From Mycobacterium sp. (lineage in GTDB: Bacteria; Actinomycetota; Actinomycetes; Mycobacteriales; Mycobacteriaceae): a DNA stretch of 6,553 bases. This document shows, piece after piece, positions 1 to 6,553 of this stretch. Numbering within the stretch: position 1 is the stretch's first letter; every line of letters starts with the position of its first letter. The stretch spans positions 1 through 6,553 of the forward strand of contig JAFAQO010000461.1 in the NCBI GenBank assembly GCA_019246375.1, given 5' to 3'. The notes beneath the pieces were generated by a model. It saw only the letters and a list, made by a program, of their open reading frames with translations, had not been told where the DNA came from and ran no database searches. The translations under genes and the position numbers were made by a program.

Positions 1-143
1 TGCCGCACTTCCAGGGCCAGGCGCAACCGACACTCGATGCCGCTGCGCGAGCCGGCGAAGTGCGCGAAGGCCTCGCGCAAACCCAATTGCAGGCCATCGA
101 CCACATGGTCAAGAAATATCAGGACGAAGTCGGTCCGAAGTAG
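1..143 (+). CDS. C-terminal 46 codons of an unrecognised gene (5' end outside window)
   Basis: Frame 3 is open from the left edge to a TAG at 141-143 and gives 46 residues ending in KKYQDEVGPK. Third codon positions are mostly G or C, which fits a real high-GC gene. The other two forward frames give arginine- and serine-rich products with poor codon use. The visible part is rich in Ala, Gln, Glu and charged residues and has no proline between about residues 10 and 44, so it probably forms a helical tail. There is no membrane segment and no motif I recognise, so I assign no function. The stop is 74 bases before the next gene on the same strand, so the two could be co-transcribed, although a promoter-like sequence lies between them. 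The short visible length limits confidence. Confidence 0.55.
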   Translation, partial: PHFQGQAQPTLDAAARAGEVREGLAQTQLQAIDHMVKKYQDEVGPK

Positions 144-152
144 CGAAACCTG

Positions 153-179
153 TTGACGGACTGCCAATTACAGTAGACC
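153..179 (+). promoter_or_regulatory. Candidate promoter for the small membrane protein gene
   Basis: The gap between 144 and 217 has a TTGACG (-35-like) at 153-158 and two -10-like hexamers: TACAGT at 169-174, which fits the mycobacterial TANNNT pattern, and TAGACC at 174-179. TACAGT is only 10 bases from the TTGACG, which is too close. TAGACC is 15 bases away but is a weaker match. The region could therefore hold a promoter read mainly from the -10 element, as is common in mycobacteria, with a start near 181. This is pattern matching only. Confidence 0.22.
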
Positions 180-217
180 CCCGCGGTGATGACCGAGTCG
201 AACTAAAGTGATGGTTC

Positions 218-598
218 ATGGCGACCGCGTCGAATTCATGGGGCGAGGAGTTGTCACGGCGGACGCATAGTCTTTACAAGCGAAATCAGCTGCTCAGCCG
301 TAGGCGGGCACGACGAATGAGCCGTCGCTTCGCCGAAGTCGGCGTTGGAATCCCGGCAGCACGCCTGCAGCAAATAGCGGCTGGAGCGCCCTTCGCTTCA
401 GACGAGCTGGTCGATGTTAATTTCGCGCTGTGCGCGACTGAAATCAAGCGCCAGGAGCGCCGCGCCAAGTTGAAGCGTAGCCAACGCCGCGCCACCCAAT
501 GGCTCATAGTCGCGGGACTGGTCCTTGCAGCACTGAACCTGCTTTTGTGCATGGCCTACGTCTTCATCAGCCTGGCCCTGCACGAGTCGGCGCTCTAG
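218..598 (+). CDS. Small basic protein with one C-terminal membrane helix, function unknown
   Basis: This frame encodes 126 residues. ATG 218 is the first available start, because an in-frame TGA lies at 209-211. No good Shine-Dalgarno sequence precedes it. The N-terminal part is soluble and very basic, with Arg/Lys clusters at about residues 14-37 and 77-91. A single hydrophobic helix of about 26 residues follows at 94-120, and then a six-residue tail. The positive charge just before the helix predicts a cytoplasmic N-terminus and a tail-anchor-like topology. I recognise no enzyme motif. The basic regions could bind nucleic acid, acidic lipid or a partner protein, but that is speculation. 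Its TAG stop overlaps the TAG of the convergent transporter gene inside CTAG 595-598. It could also be a lineage-restricted mycobacterial protein. Confidence 0.7.
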   Translation: MATASNSWGEELSRRTHSLYKRNQLLSRRRARRMSRRFAEVGVGIPAARLQQIAAGAPFASDELVDVNFALCATEIKRQERRAKLKRSQRRATQWLIVAGLVLAALNLLLCMAYVFISLALHESAL

Positions 599-1512
599 CG
601 GTCCGACGACATCTCCGACTGGTCGCTGTCTTTCACGTCTCTTCCAGTGCGGGCCGCCAGTGTCGCAGCCTTGCCGCGGGCCATTGCCCACGTCGCGCCG
701 ATCACCAACAGCACAGCAGCTGCCAGGACGACCATCTTGGGGCCTTTGGTTTCGAGGGTCTCCCCGAGCACGACGACCCCGAGCACCGATGCCAGCACCG
801 GCTCAGCCACGATCACCGTGGGCATCGAGGCGGTCAACGCACCGGCGCGGAAAGATGACTGCTGAAAAATCATCCCAGCCAACGCGGTTGGTATCCAAAG
901 GTACAGTTCGGGCGCGCGCACCAGGTTCGCTAAACCGTCACCGAACGCATCGACTACTCCCTTCGTCAGCACCGCGAACACCGCCAACGACGACCCCGCC
1001 ACCACCGCCAGCAGCACCGCCGAGGGCGGACGCCCAGGCCACATCCGCGCGGCCAGGACACACAACACCAGCAGCGGACCCATCACCGCTGCCACAACGA
1101 TCCACGTTTTCACTGAGCCCCGCGAGTGTCCGGCCTGCGGGTTGCCGACCATGACGAACACGGCCAACGCAACGGCCAGCAGCACGGCCCAGATCCACTC
1201 CCAACGGGTCACTCGGTGATGGGTCAGCCGCGCGTAGATCGGCAACGCGAACAGCAGTGCCGTCACCTGCAGCGCGGTCACCAACATCACCGACCCGAGA
1301 CCCAGCGCCGCAGCTAGCAGAGCATAATTCGCCACGGCCCAGGCGCTGCCCAACCACCACCGCTTGTCACCTAACGACTTGCGAAACAACGCCAGGTGGC
1401 CCACCGGTTTCTCAGTAACCTCCTGCGCAGACCGTTGACGAATCACGTTGCCGAACGCCGATGCCAACGCCGCGCACAGGGCGAGAATCAGTGCGATAGC
1501 CGCTTTCGACAT
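595..1512 (-). CDS. DMT/EamA-type integral membrane transporter
   Basis: The protein has 305 residues and is almost entirely hydrophobic helices. I see about nine, at roughly residues 4-24, 52-72, 74-94, 103-123, 135-156, 163-183, 202-217, 225-250 and 259-278, with a tenth possible. The C-terminal tail is polar (about 280-305). The pattern fits the drug/metabolite transporter superfamily. The segment around residues 213-251, with FQQSSFRAGAL, then EPVLASVLG, then VVLGE, is typical of the second half of actinobacterial DMT proteins. Substrate and direction of transport cannot be read from the sequence. The ATG at 1512 is preceded on the minus strand by GAGAGG with six bases of spacing, a good ribosome binding site. 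The gene stands alone: convergent with the small membrane protein gene downstream and 180 bases from the hydrolase gene upstream. Confidence 0.87.
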   Translation of the reverse strand: MSKAAIALILALCAALASAFGNVIRQRSAQEVTEKPVGHLALFRKSLGDKRWWLGSAWAVANYALLAAALGLGSVMLVTALQVTALLFALPIYARLTHHRVTRWEWIWAVLLAVALAVFVMVGNPQAGHSRGSVKTWIVVAAVMGPLLVLCVLAARMWPGRPPSAVLLAVVAGSSLAVFAVLTKGVVDAFGDGLANLVRAPELYLWIPTALAGMIFQQSSFRAGALTASMPTVIVAEPVLASVLGVVVLGETLETKGPKMVVLAAAVLLVIGATWAMARGKAATLAARTGRDVKDSDQSEMSSDR

Positions 1513-1545
1513 ACCTGACCTCTCGCCAGTGGCCTGAAAGCCGTT

Positions 1546-1572
1546 AACATACCGGAACTGCTATGTCGCCAA
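1546..1572 (-). promoter_or_regulatory. Candidate promoter for the DMT transporter gene
   Basis: On the minus strand, TATGTT (plus positions 1546-1551) matches the mycobacterial -10 pattern TANNNT. TTGGCG (1567-1572) lies 15 bases upstream as a weak -35. It would give a short leader carrying the GAGAGG ribosome binding site. The rest of the 180-base gap (1513-1692) has no gene. Only a tiny palindrome is visible, GATG-GCG-CATC at 1657-1667, and there is no convincing terminator for the hydrolase gene that ends at 1693. Confidence 0.25.
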
Positions 1573-1692
1573 GCGGTTTGCGCATCAAAGGACTTCACCT
1601 CGACGCCCAATAGCCTCAGTAGTCACTCCGCTAAGGATTAGTGCCTCAACCGACTCGATGGCGCATCCGATACCACCGCCGTCTTCGCAGTG

Positions 1693-2655
1693 CTATTTGA
1701 TGTGGGCGTCGAACCATTCGATCGCTACTTCGGGATGCTCGCCGAAGTAGTTGTATCCACGGAAGCGTTGATCGGTGCCTTCGATCCAGTGCAACTTCTT
1801 ATCGACGGCGGCGATGTTGTCGTAGATCGTCTGCACATCGGAGGGATAGGTCAGGGTGTCGTCGTGCACCTGTGCGACCAGGGTCGGCACCCGCACCGCC
1901 TTCGCATGGGGGATCGGCGACTGCTCGTCGACGTGGAAGCCGGTGCGTCGGTGCAGCGCCTCGTCGAATAGTTGGACGCCGTCCCCGATGCCCGCACCCT
2001 CGACGATGTTCTTCTCGACGAACGCGCGCGCCGAAATCGGCTGCAATGCAACCATCGCCTTGATGTCGGCGAACTCCTCGGGATGTTTATCCATCGCCAC
2101 GAATGTTGAGTTAGCGCCCAGACATACGCTCAGCAGTACGGTGTCCATGCGGGCGGTGTGGGATCGAGACTTCGCGTAGCGGATGGAGCCGATCACATCC
2201 CGGTACTCGAGCAGACCGATACCTACTATGTGGCCGTTGCCGTCGGCGCTGAGGCCGTGGTTGCGCATGTCGTAGCACAAGATGTTGTAGCCGGCGTCGT
2301 GCAACGCCTTGTATTCCGGCAGAAAGTTCACCTCGAAACCGCCGAAATCCTGCAGCCCCTCTAGGTGACCGGCATATCCGTAGCGATTACCGGGCAGAAA
2401 ATGGTTGTGAATGATCAACCGGTCCGAGTCGGCCGGAATAAACCAGCCTTCCAGCGCCACCCCGTCCATCGACGGGAAGAACACATCCTCATATTGCAGG
2501 CCGACCTCATCGGGACGCCGATAGACCGGGGTCCGCTTCCCGTGCGCCCACAACTCGACAAACGGGTCGATGACCTTGCTTGGCGCTATCGCGCCGACGG
2601 CCTTCGTGCCGACGTTCGTAATAGCCTCTTTGACTTGTGCCGTTGTGTCACTCAT
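1693..2655 (-). CDS. Alpha/beta-hydrolase-fold protein with a cysteine nucleophile elbow
   Basis: From ATG 2655 the protein has 320 residues. It has the marks of an alpha/beta hydrolase: strands around residues 55-75 (VFFPSMDGVALEGWFIP), an oxyanion-loop region at 80-92 (IIHNHFLPGNR), strand and turn at 123-135 (YNILCYDMRNHG), a nucleophile elbow at 176-180 and a late acid loop at 264-270 (HDDTLTY). The elbow reads S-V-C-L-G, so the nucleophile position is Cys178 rather than Ser, as in dienelactone-hydrolase-like enzymes. The usual His after the last strand is not obvious: the segment reads IEGTDQRF, and the nearest histidines are 289 and 307. Substrate is unknown. There is no signal peptide, so it should be cytoplasmic. 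The frame stays open to GTG 2799, but the 48-residue extension is low-complexity and overlaps the control region. AGAGGAAG lies about 11 bases before ATG 2655. The hydrolase fold is fairly sure; catalytic activity is not. Confidence 0.82.
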   Translation of the reverse strand: MSDTTAQVKEAITNVGTKAVGAIAPSKVIDPFVELWAHGKRTPVYRRPDEVGLQYEDVFFPSMDGVALEGWFIPADSDRLIIHNHFLPGNRYGYAGHLEGLQDFGGFEVNFLPEYKALHDAGYNILCYDMRNHGLSADGNGHIVGIGLLEYRDVIGSIRYAKSRSHTARMDTVLLSVCLGANSTFVAMDKHPEEFADIKAMVALQPISARAFVEKNIVEGAGIGDGVQLFDEALHRRTGFHVDEQSPIPHAKAVRVPTLVAQVHDDTLTYPSDVQTIYDNIAAVDKKLHWIEGTDQRFRGYNYFGEHPEVAIEWFDAHIK

Positions 2656-2687
2656 CTCGGTAACCACTTCCTCTGCACTCGATGACC

Positions 2688-2715
2688 GCCTTAACCAGCG
2701 CCGAACGTCAGTCAA
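2688..2715 (-). promoter_or_regulatory. Candidate promoter for the hydrolase gene
   Basis: On the minus strand, TTGACT (plus positions 2710-2715) is a good -35-like hexamer. Sixteen bases downstream lies TAAGGC (2688-2693), a poor -10. A start here would give a leader of about 25-30 bases containing AGAGGAAG before ATG 2655. The -10 mismatch keeps this tentative. Confidence 0.25.
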
Positions 2716-2751
2716 CGCTTCACGGTTGAACGTCGCAACGTCGGCAACCGT
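2703..2751. repeat. Repeat cluster in the divergent hydrolase/tpx control region (possible operator)
   Basis: A 7-bp inverted repeat, ACGGTTG (2722-2728) and CAACCGT (2745-2751), encloses two 8-base tandem units, AACGTCGC and AACGTCGG (2729-2744). A further AACGTC lies at 2704-2709, overlapping the edge of the hydrolase -35-like hexamer, and another CGGTTG at 2765-2770. The clustering sits between two divergent genes, where a regulator of one or both would bind. I do not recognise the motif as the site of a known mycobacterial regulator. Confidence 0.35.
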
Positions 2752-2769
2752 TCGGCATTCGATTCGGTT

Positions 2770-2815
2770 GGGTGGGCAAGCCGGCCGGGACTTACCCACC
2801 CTCGCCCAAGGTGGG
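2770..2815 (+). promoter_or_regulatory. Possible mutually exclusive hairpins upstream of tpx
   Basis: CCCACCC (2795-2801) can pair with GGGTGGG upstream (2770-2776, 7 bp, 18-base loop), or its first six bases (2795-2800) can pair with GGTGGG downstream (2810-2815, 6 bp, 9-base loop). Both pairings use the same central strand, so they exclude each other. If tpx transcription starts before 2770, this could modulate expression. If it starts later, the repeats have no RNA role. The transcription start is unknown. Confidence 0.25.
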
Positions 2816-2840
2816 CCGCCGGCGTTGGCAGACTATGCGC

Positions 2841-3344
2841 ATGGCACAGATAACGTTGCATGGAAATCCGATCAATACGGTTGGCGAGCTACCCGCGGTA
2901 GGATCCGCGGCCCCAAGCTTCACACTGACCGGAACCGACCTCGGCGCTGTCAGCAGCGAGCAGTTCCGCAATAAGCCGGTCTTGCTGAACATCTTTCCGT
3001 CTATCGACACACCTGTTTGCGCCGCCAGCGTGCGAACCTTCAACGCACGCGCGGCCGAAGGCGGTGTCTCTGTGCTGTGCGTGTCGAAAGATCTGCCGTT
3101 CGCGCAACAGCGATTCTGCGGCGCGGAAGGCATCGAGAACGTTCGGACGGCATCCGCGTTCCGCGACAGGTTCGGCGAGGACTACGGCATTACCATCGCC
3201 GATGGTCCGATGGCCGGACTACTTGCGCGGGCCGTCGTGCTGATTGGCCCGGACGGTAACGTCGCATACACCGAACTGGTGCCTGAGATCGCCCAAGAGC
3301 CCAACTACGATGCCGCGCTAGCAGCACTGAACTCGCCTGCCTAG
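2841..3344 (+). CDS. tpx: Thiol peroxidase (atypical 2-Cys peroxiredoxin Tpx)
   Basis: The 167-residue product is a Tpx-type peroxiredoxin, a cytoplasmic enzyme that reduces hydrogen peroxide, alkyl hydroperoxides and, in M. tuberculosis, peroxynitrite, using thioredoxin as reductant. The peroxidatic Cys60 lies in SIDTPVCAASVRTF with the invariant Thr57 and Pro58 before it. The resolving Cys93 lies in FAQQRFCGAEG, and Cys80 in SVLCVSKD matches the third cysteine of the M. tuberculosis protein. Arg130 follows in GLLARAVV. Length is close to the M. tuberculosis enzyme (165). I chose ATG 2841 because homologues begin MAQITL. ATG 2835 is two codons upstream, and a GTG at 2772 would add 23 residues that look like non-coding translation. 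There is no clear Shine-Dalgarno sequence. The gene is divergent from the hydrolase gene and convergent with tenA, so it is probably monocistronic. Confidence 0.96.
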   Translation: MAQITLHGNPINTVGELPAVGSAAPSFTLTGTDLGAVSSEQFRNKPVLLNIFPSIDTPVCAASVRTFNARAAEGGVSVLCVSKDLPFAQQRFCGAEGIENVRTASAFRDRFGEDYGITIADGPMAGLLARAVVLIGPDGNVAYTELVPEIAQEPNYDAALAALNSPA

Positions 3345-3355
3345 GCGCTGCAGGC
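3335..3355. terminator. Weak hairpin between convergent tpx and tenA
   Basis: GCCTGC (3335-3340) and GCAGGC (3350-3355) can form a 6-bp stem with a 9-base loop across the tpx stop codon. A competing 5-bp stem, CGCCT/AGGCG, uses 3334-3338 and 3343-3347. There is no T-run on either side. Only 15 bases separate the two stop codons, so any terminator must overlap the coding ends. This is the best candidate, but it is weak. Confidence 0.25.
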
Positions 3356-3359
3356 TGCC

Positions 3360-4061
3360 TCACAGTGGCCAGTCGTCACGTCGATATGCGGCGTCGAAGA
3401 ACATCCACTCGTAGCGGGCAGTTGTGGCGAAATGCGCTCGCGCCACCGCTTCCTGGTTCGGGCTTAGGGTCGGCCCTGTCCGGTCGGCCAGTTCCAAGAC
3501 CTCAGCGACGGTAGCTTCAAACTCATCTCCGCCGTAACTGTCGATCCAGCGCTGGTAACGATGATCGGTGGATCCGTGTTCACGTAGCTCGGCGCCGACC
3601 TCAGCGTAGATCCAATAGCAGGGCAAGACCGCGGCCAGCCCGTCGGCGAAGCTGCCGCCGTAGGCGGTGGCGAGAAGGTAGCTGGTGTATGCCCGGGTAA
3701 TCGGAGTGACCGGCGCCGCGTCGAAGGTGCTGGAATCCAGGCCCAGTTCGGGCAGCAGCGAGGCGTGCAGAGCGAGTTCGACGTCGAACACTTCGGCGGC
3801 GTGCCGGGCGAACATTGCCGTGTCAGCCAGAGTGGGGGCTTTAGCGGCAACAATTGATAATGCGCGCACATAGTCCCGCAGGTAATGCACGTCTTGGGCG
3901 ACGTATTGTGTGAACGCCCGCGAGTCGAGACTGCCATCGCTGAGTCCAGTTACGAACGGATGGTGAAGGATCGCGGCGAATGTGGGCTCGATTTCCTTCC
4001 AGAGCCGGGCGGACCAGGATTTTGGCTCTATGGAGCGGATCCGCGGGCGAGAACCGCTCAC
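3360..4061 (-). CDS. tenA: TenA-family aminopyrimidine aminohydrolase (thiaminase II type)
   Basis: From GTG 4061 the product has 233 residues, close to Bacillus subtilis TenA (236). TenA hydrolyses amino-HMP, a breakdown product of thiamin, to HMP for salvage into thiamin pyrophosphate, in the cytoplasm. The class with an active-site cysteine is clear: Asp57 in AQDVHYL (B. subtilis Asp44), Cys148 and Tyr152 in LPCYWIYAEVG (Cys135, Tyr139) and Glu218 in RYEWMFFDAAYR (Glu205). HPFV near the N-terminus and SYGGDEF are also family-typical. The frame continues to ATG 4136, which has AGGAG three bases before it, but that adds 25 residues with no family match and runs into the divergent gene. GTG 4061 has AGCAGGA just before it. 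No thiamin biosynthesis gene or TPP riboswitch is visible nearby, so it appears to be a stand-alone salvage enzyme. Confidence 0.9.
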   Translation of the reverse strand: MSGSRPRIRSIEPKSWSARLWKEIEPTFAAILHHPFVTGLSDGSLDSRAFTQYVAQDVHYLRDYVRALSIVAAKAPTLADTAMFARHAAEVFDVELALHASLLPELGLDSSTFDAAPVTPITRAYTSYLLATAYGGSFADGLAAVLPCYWIYAEVGAELREHGSTDHRYQRWIDSYGGDEFEATVAEVLELADRTGPTLSPNQEAVARAHFATTARYEWMFFDAAYRRDDWPL

Positions 4062-4143
4062 GGGTCCTGCTTGATTGGTCTGAACTTCATGGCAGCATCC
4101 TTGCAGCCATGCCCTGATGCCGAGGTGAGCGGGCATCTGCTCC

Positions 4144-4149
4144 TACACT
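4144..4149 (+). promoter_or_regulatory. Candidate -10 element for a leaderless transcript of the six-helix membrane protein
   Basis: TACACT fits the mycobacterial -10 pattern TANNNT and ends eight bases before an in-frame GTG at 4158. That is the distance expected if transcription starts at or next to the first base of the start codon. Leaderless mRNAs starting at ATG or GTG are common in mycobacteria. No TTGACA-like -35 lies 17 bases upstream, and no Shine-Dalgarno sequence precedes GTG 4158, which agrees with leaderless initiation. Confidence 0.4.
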
Positions 4150-4157
4150 TACCGATC

Positions 4158-4940
4158 GTGGGCAACCTGGTTGGCTTTGCGCCGTGGATTGTCTATTGGG
4201 TGCTTGTGGGCAACGTACCGTTCGTGGTCGCGGCGGTGGTCGCACTGGGGATTGCGGTCGGCGCGTTGGTGATCGGCCGTGCCAAAGGGGCGCCCGGGCG
4301 AACGATCGAAATCGGTGCCGTCGGAACGTTCCTGGTAATCGCAGTCCTGAGTTTACTGGCGGGCCAGTCGTTCCTGGAGCGGTGGATGCAGCCTCTCAGC
4401 AACGCCGCTATCTTTCTGGTGGCACTTACCACTGTGCTGATCGGCAAGCCTTTCGTGCGTCATTTCGCCGAAGCGGGCCGGCCGGCAGCGGTGATTCAGA
4501 GCGAGGTATTCCGCCGAATCACCACACGGCTGACCTGGCTTTGGGTCGCCGCCTTTGCGGGCATGACTGTGTCGTCGTCGATTCCAGCGATTATGCAAGG
4601 CGACGCCACCATCTTGGATGCGAAGACGCCGCTGTTATTTGCCTGCTACTGGGTTATCCCATTCTCGCTGCTGGGCTTGGCGGCGCTGGCGTCGCGAATT
4701 CTGTCCGACCAGCTGACGGCCCGGGTCGAGGATGTGGTCCGCAAGACCACATTCGTTGCCTACGGCGAAGCTACGATTGATGAGCTCTACTACCTGGCCC
4801 AGCAACACGCAGATCGCGAAGTTGGTGCGGGCCAGGAGGCCTACGACGTCAAAGTCGGAGCTATGGGAACTCCACTGGTGGGCGACGACAGTCGAAAGTC
4901 GTGGCCCTCGACCTACAAAGTGCGCGAGCCGCGACGCTAG
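4158..4940 (+). CDS. Six-helix integral membrane protein of unknown function
   Basis: From GTG 4158 the protein has 260 residues. Six hydrophobic helices are visible at about 3-19, 20-40, 51-69, 82-99, 124-144 and 158-180, followed by a polar C-terminal domain of about 80 residues (181-260). Notable motifs are GAPGRTIEIG before helix 3, QPLSNAAIF at the start of helix 4 and an acidic loop around 147-156 between helices 5 and 6. I do not recognise a characterised family. There are no transporter signature, ATPase or redox motifs. Earlier in-frame starts exist at GTG 4125 and ATG 4089. I prefer 4158 because of the TACACT element eight bases before it and because the conserved-looking sequence begins there, but the start is uncertain. 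The frame stays open to 3885 only as antisense of tenA. A strong hairpin follows the stop by 30 bases. Confidence 0.75.
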   Translation: MGNLVGFAPWIVYWVLVGNVPFVVAAVVALGIAVGALVIGRAKGAPGRTIEIGAVGTFLVIAVLSLLAGQSFLERWMQPLSNAAIFLVALTTVLIGKPFVRHFAEAGRPAAVIQSEVFRRITTRLTWLWVAAFAGMTVSSSIPAIMQGDATILDAKTPLLFACYWVIPFSLLGLAALASRILSDQLTARVEDVVRKTTFVAYGEATIDELYYLAQQHADREVGAGQEAYDVKVGAMGTPLVGDDSRKSWPSTYKVREPRR

Positions 4941-4970
4941 TGCCAGACCGGGACGGTTGAGATCGCATTG

Positions 4971-5007
4971 GCGACACCCCGCGAGCCGGCGGCCCGCGGG
5001 GTGTCGC
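4971..5007. terminator. Bidirectional hairpin terminator between the membrane protein gene and katG
   Basis: A perfect 13-bp inverted repeat, GCGACACCCCGCG (4971-4983) and its complement (4995-5007), encloses an 11-base loop. It begins 30 bases after the membrane gene stop and lies 26 bases past the katG stop on the other strand, so it can stop transcription from both convergent genes. There is no T-run on either side, which fits the U-less (I-shaped) terminators proposed for mycobacteria. It might also only protect the 3' ends of the two mRNAs. Confidence 0.75.
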
Positions 5008-5033
5008 ATGGTGTTGACACTCAGGCCCGGATG

Positions 5034-6553
<1,520 letters not shown>

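Noticed and set aside
660..1154. A 164-codon plus-strand open frame rich in Pro, Arg and Thr
   Set aside because: It lies antisense inside the transporter gene, has low-complexity composition and no ribosome binding site; it is a typical high-GC shadow.
2743..2770. SigH/SigE-like promoter for tpx (GGCAAC, 16 bases, CGGTTG)
   Set aside because: It resembles the ECF pattern GGAA...GTT only loosely, and one key -35 base is wrong; without a mapped start it is not supportable.
2656..2799. A 48-residue N-terminal extension of the hydrolase from GTG 2799
   Set aside because: It is low-complexity, covers the divergent control region and is not needed for the fold; ATG 2655 gives a complete 320-residue protein.
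2772..2840. A 23-residue extension of Tpx from GTG 2772
   Set aside because: Homologues start MAQITL, and the extra residues look like translated intergenic DNA.
3885..4157. N-terminal extension of the six-helix protein back to ATG 3885
   Set aside because: The first 200 bases are antisense to the catalytic core of tenA and encode no family-like sequence; the conserved-looking protein starts near 4158.
4062..4160. TPP riboswitch upstream of tenA
   Set aside because: There is no room for the aptamer, and no CUGAGA-type core motif is seen on the minus strand ahead of the gene.

Overview
The window looks like chromosomal DNA of a Mycobacterium, most likely a non-tuberculous species. Coding regions are GC-rich with GC-rich third codon positions. 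The Tpx protein reads as a close relative of M. tuberculosis Tpx, including cysteines at 60, 80 and 93. The other proteins have an actinobacterial flavour. Species cannot be fixed from the sequence alone. From recall, M. tuberculosis does not have this gene order (tpx and katG are well apart there).

Layout, left to right: the last 46 codons of an unrecognised plus-strand gene (to 143); a short gap with a possible promoter; a small basic protein with one membrane helix (218-598, plus); a DMT/EamA-type transporter (595-1512, minus) whose TAG stop shares the tetranucleotide CTAG with the stop of the small gene; a 180-base gap; an alpha/beta-hydrolase-fold protein with a cysteine in place of the usual nucleophilic serine (1693-2655, minus); a 185-base divergent intergenic region with repeats and possible RNA hairpins; the thiol peroxidase gene tpx (2841-3344, plus); a 15-base gap; a TenA-family thiamin-salvage enzyme (3360 to about 4061, minus); a six-helix membrane protein of unknown function (about 4158-4940, plus), probably from a leaderless transcript; a strong 13-bp-stem hairpin that can act as a terminator from both sides (4971-5007); and the C-terminal two thirds of a catalase-peroxidase katG (5034 to the window edge, minus).

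Most neighbouring genes point in opposite directions, so there is little operon structure: four convergent or divergent junctions separate the genes into single transcription units. The only visible functional theme is peroxide defence (tpx and katG), but the two genes are about 1.7 kb apart on opposite strands with unrelated genes between them, so co-regulation is not shown. I found no mobile element, tRNA, rRNA, CRISPR array or phage gene, and no clear new multi-gene system. The most interesting points are the non-canonical active site of the hydrolase, the repeat-rich divergent control region between the hydrolase and tpx, and a KatG whose C-terminal half looks more like the general bacterial type than like M. 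tuberculosis KatG.
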